This document shows positions 9,119-16,089 of a stretch of DNA of 64,000 nucleotides, in pieces. The position numbers and the translations under genes are program-made. Source of the DNA: Robiginitomaculum sp. (GTDB lineage: Bacteria; Pseudomonadota; Alphaproteobacteria; Caulobacterales; Maricaulaceae); NCBI GenBank assembly GCA_021776595.1, contig JAJFFP010000008.1, positions 1-64,000 of the forward strand, written 5' to 3'. Every line of letters starts with the position of its first letter. Position 1 is the first letter of the stretch. A model generated the notes under the pieces. The model did not search any database. It had not been told where the DNA came from and worked only from the letters and a program-made list of their open reading frames with translations.

Positions 9119-10171
9119 TTATTGGTGCAATCTGGCACGTAAAGCGGACATATGCCGCTCGACTAAATGATACATAAGGGCTGAAAACCCCAAGGTTAGC
9201 GCCAAACCAACTATAAAGGTCATAATCGCACCGGTATGAAAATATTTGATCGTCAATTCTATCGCGGTTGGGTGGATGAGATAAGCGGTATAGGAAACCT
9301 TGCCGATAAAGCGCAATACGCCCCAGTTTAACCAGGTAAAAAGCGGCCAATCGCTTTTGGTGATCGCCAGATAAAAAACAGGAAATAGCGCCATGCCTTG
9401 CAAGCTGTAGCGCCATGTTTCCCGAAATGCCGGATCGCGATACAAAAGACAAAACAACAAAACCGCCCCGGATAATGCCAGAGCCGCCAGCGCTTTGACC
9501 TTGCCATTAAAGCGCACAGGATCAAGCACCGGATTGTTCCACAAGGCCATGATGCAGCCAAACATAATGGAATCAATGCGCGTGTCCGTAGCGTAATAGG
9601 TGCGCACCTGCGGTGTGTGCAGCCCGGTTACAAGATAGATCCGCCATAACAGCACCAGGGCACAAAAAATCGCAATGCTCGTGGCCATCCGGGCATAGGA
9701 AAACCGGTGGGCCAAGAGCATGAAGGATAAGGGAAATAACAAATAAAAGTGTTCTTCTACGGACAGGGACCATAACACGGTCAGTCCAGGCACCAGATAT
9801 TCAGGATTTCCGAAAATCAGATAGTAATTGGTCATTTGCAAAGCCTGCGCCATAACGGCATACCAGCGCATATGGTTTTCCAGCACACCAAAAAGGCTTA
9901 GCAACATGACCAGTATCAGCACGATATAAAATGGTGGGAATATGCGATACACCCGGCGTAGATAGAATTTTGTAAGGCTTATGTTATCCGTATTCTCAAA
10001 TTCCAGCCGCATCAGCGTTGTAATCAGATAGCCGCTTAAAAAGAAGAAAATGGTCACACCCAGCCCACCAGGAATGATATGGCCCAGACCGGCATGACCG
10101 GCAAAAACCAGCATTACGGCAATGGCGCGCAAACCATCAAGCGATTGGATATAGAAGCCTTTTTGAGACAT
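9119..10171 (-). CDS. acyltransferase family 3 protein (OafA/YrhL-like)
   Basis: 350-residue integral membrane acyltransferase with about 10 helices. The family motifs are visible: LDGLRAIAVMLVFAGHAG near the N-terminus, with its key histidine, and the LWSLSVEEHFYLLFP block. Members move acetyl or other acyl groups from a cytoplasmic donor onto extracytoplasmic sugars, so this one probably O-acylates the exported polymer. It lies in the minus-strand operon between the CpsD-like gene (36 bp upstream) and the polymerase gene. No obvious C-terminal SGNH domain follows. The family is certain; the exact substrate is not known. Confidence 0.9.
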   Translation of the reverse strand: MSQKGFYIQSLDGLRAIAVMLVFAGHAGLGHIIPGGLGVTIFFFLSGYLITTLMRLEFENTDNISLTKFYLRRVYRIFPPFYIVLILVMLLSLFGVLENHMRWYAVMAQALQMTNYYLIFGNPEYLVPGLTVLWSLSVEEHFYLLFPLSFMLLAHRFSYARMATSIAIFCALVLLWRIYLVTGLHTPQVRTYYATDTRIDSIMFGCIMALWNNPVLDPVRFNGKVKALAALALSGAVLLFCLLYRDPAFRETWRYSLQGMALFPVFYLAITKSDWPLFTWLNWGVLRFIGKVSYTAYLIHPTAIELTIKYFHTGAIMTFIVGLALTLGFSALMYHLVERHMSALRARLHQ

Positions 10172-10207
10172 AAATCAGCTATGCCAGAACCATGTTAAGA
10201 TTTTATC

Positions 10208-10918
10208 TTATTGGGCCGCTTGGCGGGCATTGTCAAAAGCAGCATTGGGGGCCGCATTATAAATGACGCCAAGGCAGCGCCCGCCCCTGCCTTCAATTTG
10301 CATCCGCAATTTCTGAACCGATGCACCGGCCTGCGCCGGGTGGGCAATAATAACAACCCCATCAGCATCAGCAGCGGTTACTAATCCTGCGCGGCTGCGA
10401 TCCAGTGCCGGGGCATCAATAATCGTCAGATCGGCTTTTGTGCGCATAGAATCCCAAAAGTGCTTTGCTGGCCGAAAATGCACCTGCTGATTATCACGCA
10501 ACAAATCTTTACGAAAACGGCTGACATACAAGGTATGGGCACCGATCTGGTGCATTTTCAAGTAAAAGCGATCCCCTGCCTTACGGCCATCTTTGCGCAC
10601 CAATTCAGGGTGAACGCGCCAAAAAAGCGACACCCCCTTGGGTGCAGCCTCAGTTGCCCCTCCAACAGCGCCATAAAGCGCCTGTGCCTTGGTGCTCGCA
10701 AAAAAACGGTGTTGCGCATTGGCGTAAAAATCGAGATCAAACAGCCACAAGCCCCGGCGCATGCGGGGAACCATCATTCTGGCAAAGGCGCGTGAACAGG
10801 TCGAAACCCCCACCCCGGACTGTGCACCAATAAACTGCAGCACAACCCCGGATCGACGTATAGCCAATTGTTGATAGGCCTGACACAGGCCACCCAGCTC
10901 TCTGCTAAGATCAATCAT
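10208..10918 (-). CDS. CpsD/CapB-like P-loop protein with degenerate Walker A (HfsB-like)
   Basis: 236-residue protein with the fold pattern of the BY-kinase/CpsD family: a P-loop-like strand (QFIGAQSGVGVSTCSRAF), a Walker A'-like LFDLDF and a DLTIIDAPALD Walker B-like strand. The P-loop reads GxxxGVGVST where an active kinase would have GxxxxGK(S/T), so the invariant lysine is replaced by valine, and no C-terminal tyrosine cluster is present. It therefore looks like a structural partner rather than an active tyrosine autokinase. It lies directly downstream of the Wzz-like gene, the split arrangement also seen in hfsA-hfsB. ATP binding and phosphorylation are both doubtful. Confidence 0.7.
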   Translation of the reverse strand: MIDLSRELGGLCQAYQQLAIRRSGVVLQFIGAQSGVGVSTCSRAFARMMVPRMRRGLWLFDLDFYANAQHRFFASTKAQALYGAVGGATEAAPKGVSLFWRVHPELVRKDGRKAGDRFYLKMHQIGAHTLYVSRFRKDLLRDNQQVHFRPAKHFWDSMRTKADLTIIDAPALDRSRAGLVTAADADGVVIIAHPAQAGASVQKLRMQIEGRGGRCLGVIYNAAPNAAFDNARQAAQ

Positions 10919-11020
10919 AAACGTAAGACTTCCGAATCCATAAATTCAGTAAAGTCAATCTTGGTTAACGAGATGTGACTGAAAGCCGTCTGCATTAACA
11001 TTTAATGAGCCATCATGGCA

Positions 11021-12634
11021 CTAAACGTGAGTGCGAATATTACCAAGGATCGGCAAGTCTGATGATTGAGTGGTCGCCGCCAGCGGTTCTTCGCTCTGAA
11101 TATAGGGATAGGAGGGCGGTATATGGTGCGCTGGCGGTGGTGTGGGAGCGCGCATCGGGTGCTGGTAGGCGCGCGCTGGGCCAGTTGGTCTGGAAACGCC
11201 ATCCTCGCGCTGGCGCACCGGGCCTTTGGCAATGGAATACAAAGCTGTAAACAAACCAACGCACAGCGCCGTAAAGCTGGCAAACAAAAATGCCAATATG
11301 GTCGCCGGGCGTTTCAAAGACTTTCCCTTGACCGGCAGGGTTGGGCGTTCGACCACACGAATGTTGTCAGATCTTAATGCTGCCAGATTACGTCTGGTGA
11401 TCATTTCCTGCTCACGGGTAGCAAATTGTTCGTAATTGCTCTCCATAATCCTGGCCCGGCTGGCCAGGCGCTGGTAGGTCGGGAACAGGTTCTGAAACTT
11501 TCGCTGCTTGGCTTTAATGTCGGCAATCTGCGATTTCAGAGCCGATATTTTAGCCGCATTTGAACGCTGTTCTGTCTCCAGGGATAAGTTATTGGTCTGA
11601 AGGCCCTGATAAATGGTATTCACGCCGGTTCGTCTGGTGCCCGTGCTTTTGCTGCTGCCACTTTGTAAAAACTTCTCCATACGTGCGATCCGCGCATCGA
11701 TTTCCTGCACCGGACTGGATTTTGGCAGATACCGGGCCAGTAATTGCTCGCGCTCAAGTTTAAGCGCTGCCAATTGCCCGGAACTGGCATCATCGGTAAA
11801 TTGCTCAACGGTTTTAGGGGTTTGCTGCAAGCGGGTGTTGGTAATGGAAAGCGCGCTTTCAATTTCCTGACGCCTGGCCTCTGCGGTTAACAATTGGTCG
11901 CGCAAAACGGCAATGCGTGTGCTTAATGCTGTGCGCTCTGAAACGAAATCGCCAATACCGTTTTTGGCCAGAAAACGTTCCAGATCCCGATTAACTTCGC
12001 GCAATGCCTCTTCAGAGGATTTGCGTTCTTCGGCAAATCCACCATTGTCATCATCAAGCAGGACTTCGCGGCGATATGATTGATACTCTTCAATAAATGC
12101 GCTTAGCACATCTTTGGCCACTTGCGGGTTGTTGTGGCGAAAGGCTACGCTGACCAATGGCTGATTAGGTGCCGTATAGGCGGAAAGGCTCTTCTCAATA
12201 TTGTGTATGGCCGCCCCGTGTATAAGTTCCCGCTTGAAAGGCTCGGCTTCCAGTTCCATAGCCAGTTTTGGATATATGCGGCGAAGGCCGATTTTTTTAA
12301 GCACACGCTCTTTGAGTTCAACAGCCGTAAAAAAACTGACCTCGGCCTGAATCATCTGGTCTGCAGAATATGCGGTGCCCTGCCCTGCGGTGCCGACTAC
12401 CGGATTGTAAATATATTCTTCGCCAAACTGCACCAGTATCCGCCCGCTGGCCGTATAGGTTTTCTTGAGTTCCAGCACCATAGTCATAGACGCGCTAAAG
12501 AGCACGACAAACACAAGCAGCATCAACCATTTGCGCACCCACATAAAAGACAGCAATTCCAACAGGGACACGCCTGAAAGGCGGGCCCAACCACTGGCTT
12601 GCTCTGAAACTACTGAGCTGGCATTCACTTGCAT
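11021..12634 (-). CDS. Wzz/GNVR-domain polysaccharide co-polymerase (HfsA/Wzc-N-like)
   Basis: 537-residue inner-membrane chain-length determinant. A first membrane helix at about residues 34-53, a long periplasmic region rich in heptad-like coiled coil (about 190-420) and a second helix at about 450-475 give the Wzz topology. The C-terminal cytoplasmic tail is proline-rich and ends at residue 537 without a kinase domain; that function is split off in the next gene. Expected to control chain length and to bridge the polymerase to the outer-membrane exporter. It is first in the minus-strand run and divergent (116 bp) from the exporter gene. HfsA is the closest functional parallel. Confidence 0.85.
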   Translation of the reverse strand: MQVNASSVVSEQASGWARLSGVSLLELLSFMWVRKWLMLLVFVVLFSASMTMVLELKKTYTASGRILVQFGEEYIYNPVVGTAGQGTAYSADQMIQAEVSFFTAVELKERVLKKIGLRRIYPKLAMELEAEPFKRELIHGAAIHNIEKSLSAYTAPNQPLVSVAFRHNNPQVAKDVLSAFIEEYQSYRREVLLDDDNGGFAEERKSSEEALREVNRDLERFLAKNGIGDFVSERTALSTRIAVLRDQLLTAEARRQEIESALSITNTRLQQTPKTVEQFTDDASSGQLAALKLEREQLLARYLPKSSPVQEIDARIARMEKFLQSGSSKSTGTRRTGVNTIYQGLQTNNLSLETEQRSNAAKISALKSQIADIKAKQRKFQNLFPTYQRLASRARIMESNYEQFATREQEMITRRNLAALRSDNIRVVERPTLPVKGKSLKRPATILAFLFASFTALCVGLFTALYSIAKGPVRQREDGVSRPTGPARAYQHPMRAPTPPPAHHIPPSYPYIQSEEPLAATTQSSDLPILGNIRTHV

Positions 12635-12709
12635 ACCGAATCCATACGATCACAAAAGGCTTCTGCTACATCATTCAGCTATCGTGTTTAACAATTCCTA
12701 ACCATTCTC

Positions 12710-12725
12710 GTTAAGATTTACGTAA
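12710..12725 (-). promoter_or_regulatory. possible CtrA-like site in the divergent polysaccharide promoter
   Basis: Read on the minus strand, the sequence is TTAC-N7-TTAAC, one mismatch from the alphaproteobacterial CtrA consensus TTAA-N7-TTAAC. It sits 76 bp upstream of the Wzz-like start and 26 bp upstream of the exporter start. In an AT-rich promoter such a short motif arises easily by chance, so this is only a candidate for cell-cycle control. Confidence 0.2.
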
Positions 12726-12750
12726 ATAACCGCCTGAACAGGAAATTACT

Positions 12751-13545
12751 GTGAATTTACCCCCAATTCGTATTGCAACTACCCTGTGCATTTCTCTGGC
12801 TCTGGGTGCATGCGCAGGTGCGGGCGGCTATAACCGCTACCCAACAGGCACCAGTCAGCGCAATCTGGGCGCTGCCAATGGGTTTTCGCAACAAAATATC
12901 CAGCAGACCGGGTTTCGCTCCTGGCGTGATTCGGATCCGCAATACCGGCTTCTGCCCGGCGATCAGCTTGATATTATCGTATATTCAGCACCCGAATTAT
13001 CCCGTCTATTGCTGGTTGGACCAGACGGACGTGTGCAAATGCCTTTGGCACCGCCAGTAATGGCAGCCAATTTAACTATTGGGCAATTGGAACAAAAGTT
13101 ACGCAAAGCGCTTTCCAGCCAACTGGTTAACCCCAATGTGGAAATTACTCCGCGCGCTTTTGGCTCGCAACGCGTTTATGTTGGTGGCGAGGTGGGACAG
13201 CCCGGTGTATTTGAACTGCCTGGGCAAATTGGCGTAATGGAAGCGGTAATGATGGCCGGTGGCTTACGCACAACCGCCAGAGCCAGCAAGGTCGTGCTGA
13301 TCAGGCGTCATCCCGATGGCGGCCCAATGATGAAAATCATCGACATTAAGTCCGTGTTGCATAAAGGCGCACGAGCGGATCTTATTCCACTGCAACGCGG
13401 GGATGTTGTCTTTGTGCCGCGCTCCGGCATTGCCAACCTAAATTTATTTATGCAGCAATATATCCGTGATGCCCTGCCGGTCAGCTTCTCATTGTCTTAC
13501 TACCTTGGCGGAAGCACGGGAGGGCCGGCAGTTACCGGACCGTAA
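12751..13545 (+). CDS. Wza-type polysaccharide export lipoprotein with SLBB domain (HfsD-like)
   Basis: 264-residue outer-membrane polysaccharide exporter. A lipobox LGAC places the lipidated cysteine at residue 21. The Poly_export domain follows (YRLLPGDQLDIIVYSAPELS, about residues 65-140), then an SLBB domain (VYVGGEVGQPGVFELPG and after). The gene begins with GTG at 12751; no in-frame ATG gives the signal sequence. It is divergent from the co-polymerase gene, so one 116-bp region carries both promoters. Its length is short relative to E. coli Wza, as for HfsD, consistent with fewer SLBB repeats. Convergent with the small SEL1-like gene 9 bp downstream. Confidence 0.9.
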   Translation: MNLPPIRIATTLCISLALGACAGAGGYNRYPTGTSQRNLGAANGFSQQNIQQTGFRSWRDSDPQYRLLPGDQLDIIVYSAPELSRLLLVGPDGRVQMPLAPPVMAANLTIGQLEQKLRKALSSQLVNPNVEITPRAFGSQRVYVGGEVGQPGVFELPGQIGVMEAVMMAGGLRTTARASKVVLIRRHPDGGPMMKIIDIKSVLHKGARADLIPLQRGDVVFVPRSGIANLNLFMQQYIRDALPVSFSLSYYLGGSTGGPAVTGP

Positions 13546-13553
13546 ACCTCTTC

Positions 13554-13829
13554 TTAGCAATGATTTCCCTGCAGCCATTTACGCGCAGCGCGCTGGGCTT
13601 TGACAATCTGGCTATTGTCCATCTGATCAGACACTTCCTGACGATAGGTTTTTGCTGTTTCATAGCCAAGAACTGCCGCCAGATTAAACCACTTATGGGC
13701 TTCAACCAAATCCAGTTCCGGCCCTTCGCCGGATGAATAAATCAGGCCAAGGCGGTTCAGGTCTTCCGCATCCGGTGAACTCACCACTGCATTATGAGCT
13801 TCTTGCACTTCGACATCTGTAAATGCCAT
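13554..13829 (-). CDS. small SEL1-repeat-like protein
   Basis: 91-residue soluble protein starting MAFTDVEVQEAH. It contains one tetratricopeptide-like SEL1 unit (DLVEAHKWFNLAAVLG, about residues 40-56) and ends with AQRAARKWLQG. I chose the ATG at 13829 because GGGGAGA lies at a good distance before it; the longer frame running back to 13979 has no ribosome site and looks non-coding. It has no signal peptide. Such single-repeat proteins are usually protein-binding adaptors; nothing in the neighbours indicates its partner. It is convergent with the exporter gene. Confidence 0.75.
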   Translation of the reverse strand: MAFTDVEVQEAHNAVVSSPDAEDLNRLGLIYSSGEGPELDLVEAHKWFNLAAVLGYETAKTYRQEVSDQMDNSQIVKAQRAARKWLQGNHC

Positions 13830-14198
13830 GATCTTATCTCCCCAAGTCCAAACCCTGCCCAATATTTTTCCAAGGGTCAGGTTGGTTTCACCATTTGTGG
13901 TCAATCCACATGAGGGATTTTTTCGTCTTATCGTTTCAAATAAGTTAAAGTAATGAAGGTTTTTTATTTGTAAAAACAATGGGTTCGATACACGTTTGAT
14001 TCACCCACCTTAACCAAAACTTACAATATTGAAGCTGATTTCGTATAAACCAATGTTTACAACACCTATAGGCGATCATTTCCTCGTGAAGTCGGCATGG
14101 AGCAAAAGCAAAACCCCTGAAATGTCTTGACAATATGCGGCATCGTCTCTCTATGCCCATGCAGAAAATTCTAAAAAGTAAACGCACGGGATCGTAAA
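13830..14198. other. 369-bp gene-free stretch
   Basis: Between the SEL1-like gene and the esterase lipoprotein gene. It is AT-rich and must hold the promoters of both divergent genes. I see no RNA gene, palindromic repeat or credible small ORF in it; an antisense frame of about 90 codons across 13945-14217 has no ribosome site and overlaps the esterase start. Confidence 0.5.
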
Positions 14199-15974
14199 AT
14201 GCGTCTAAAATTACCACTAATCGTCTTGATCATGGGCGCTTTATTGCTTGCCGCCTGCCAAAAGCCATTACAGCCTCCCGCCAAACCAGTGGCCGATACA
14301 AAAACTCTTAGGCATATAGAAAGCGGAGACATCGTAGGCTCAATAACCAGCCCGGCCGGTGCCTATCAGTGGGCAGCCATTCCTTATGCCGCTGCACCGG
14401 TTGGCGATTTACGCTGGCGTGCACCGCGTCTGGTCCCTGCCTGGCAAGGGATAAAAGAAACGCTGGACCTTGGCGTTCGCTGCGTTCAACGGGCCAGAAC
14501 CGCCGATATTTATGATGATCTGGGTGCGCTGGTCGGACAAGAAGATTGCCTGGTGCTTAATGTTTGGACACCACCATTAGTCAAAAAATCTATTGCAGCG
14601 GAAACTCAACAACTCCCTGTCATGTTCTTTATCCACGGTGGCAGCAATGTCTGGGGATATGGTGGACAGTATGACGGCCAGTATCTGGCGACACGTCATA
14701 ATATGGTTGTGGTATCGATCAATTACAGGCTGGGACCATTTGGCTGGTTCGCCCATAGCGCCTTGCGCAACACCGCCCTGAGCGGACCCGACCAAAGCCC
14801 CAATTTTGCCAATCTTGATATGATGGCGGCACTTGAATGGGTTAAGCGCAATATTGCCGTATTTGGCGGTGATCCGGATCAAGTCACGATCTTTGGCGAA
14901 TCTGCCGGGGCGCACGATGTAGCCTCATTGCTGGTTATCCCCCGCGCACGGGGGCTATTCAAAGGCGGTATCATTCAAAGCGGGTATTTTACATCACGTT
15001 CATTCAAGGATGCAGAGTTTGGCACACCTATAGGTTCTGGTTGGGATTATAAGGGGGCGAAGGCTGTGATTGATGCGCTGGACCCTCCTTCGGACTTAAC
15101 GGATATGGACCTTGCTACCTTTATGCGTGAAGCCAGTGCTGCGGATATTTATGTCGCCTCTCAGGAAAGTGGGGAAACCGAACCGGGCTCACCGCTGATC
15201 ATATCGGATGGCATTTTGCTTCAACAACCAAGCCTTGAAGATGCGTATCAAGACCCTGGCTTTGAGATTGTTCCAGTTATAACCGGCACCAACCGTGATG
15301 AAACCAAACTGTTTAATGTAACTAATGATAAACTGGTGAAAAAGTTTCTGGGAATACTGCCGCGTCCTCGCAATGCTCGCCAATATGCTTTACAGGCAGA
15401 GTATGAGAGCGCCATCTGGCGCGCCCGCTCGGTGGACACACAGGCACGGCGCCTAACGCAAAGTCCTGGTTCAGCGGTTTATGCCTATCGTTTTGACTGG
15501 GATGAAGAAGGTTCATTCCTGGGCTCAGATTTTTCTCTTCTACTGGGTGCAGGCCATGCCATGGAGCTGCCATTTGTTTTTGACGGATTTGATTCATTCC
15601 CGGTTGGTAATGGTCATATATTTCCAGAAAACAGAGCCAGAGAACGTGATGCGTTATCGCAAGCCATGATGTCCTATTGGGCTGCTTTTGCCACCCATGG
15701 AAAACCTGGACGGGGCATGGGTGATAATCTGGCTTTATGGCAGCCCTGGGAAAAAAATCAGGGTCAATTGATGATTTTAGATACGAAAGCAGGTGGCGGC
15801 ATACGCCTGTCCAGCGAAGATATTACCATTGAAAGCGTTTTGGACGCGCTGGCAAACGACTCACGGTTTGAAAAAGTAATTGAAAAGTGCCTGGCGTTTT
15901 TGGGAGTTAGGGGCTGGTTCCCGGAAATTCGTGCTCAAATCGCTAATTTTGAACCTCCAGTTTGTAAACAATAG
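14199..15974 (+). CDS. type-B carboxylesterase family lipoprotein
   Basis: 591-residue alpha/beta-hydrolase of the carboxylesterase/acetylcholinesterase family. A lipobox LAAC puts the lipidated cysteine at residue 20, so the enzyme is probably anchored in the periplasm or outer membrane. The oxyanion stretch FFIHGG is at 143-148, the nucleophile GESAG at 233-237 (Ser235), a probable acid Glu368 in GTNRDE and His453 in GAGHAMELPFVF, so the triad is complete. It hydrolyses an unknown ester or amide. It lies 115 bp upstream of the TonB-dependent receptor in the same direction, which suggests a joint role in using an extracellular esterified compound; that link is inference. Confidence 0.9.
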   Translation: MRLKLPLIVLIMGALLLAACQKPLQPPAKPVADTKTLRHIESGDIVGSITSPAGAYQWAAIPYAAAPVGDLRWRAPRLVPAWQGIKETLDLGVRCVQRARTADIYDDLGALVGQEDCLVLNVWTPPLVKKSIAAETQQLPVMFFIHGGSNVWGYGGQYDGQYLATRHNMVVVSINYRLGPFGWFAHSALRNTALSGPDQSPNFANLDMMAALEWVKRNIAVFGGDPDQVTIFGESAGAHDVASLLVIPRARGLFKGGIIQSGYFTSRSFKDAEFGTPIGSGWDYKGAKAVIDALDPPSDLTDMDLATFMREASAADIYVASQESGETEPGSPLIISDGILLQQPSLEDAYQDPGFEIVPVITGTNRDETKLFNVTNDKLVKKFLGILPRPRNARQYALQAEYESAIWRARSVDTQARRLTQSPGSAVYAYRFDWDEEGSFLGSDFSLLLGAGHAMELPFVFDGFDSFPVGNGHIFPENRARERDALSQAMMSYWAAFATHGKPGRGMGDNLALWQPWEKNQGQLMILDTKAGGGIRLSSEDITIESVLDALANDSRFEKVIEKCLAFLGVRGWFPEIRAQIANFEPPVCKQ

Positions 15975-16089
15975 GCAAATTCTCCAAATAGACGCAATAA
16001 TTCCCCAAAACAGCACTGGACGTGCAGTTCACAAAATGGTGAAATAAGCGCAATGCGCATTGAATCGCTATTTTTTAGAGGGGAAGAGT

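Noticed and set aside
13945-14217. 90-codon minus-strand frame in the 369-bp gap
   Set aside because: Overlaps the esterase start, no ribosome site, no family resemblance.
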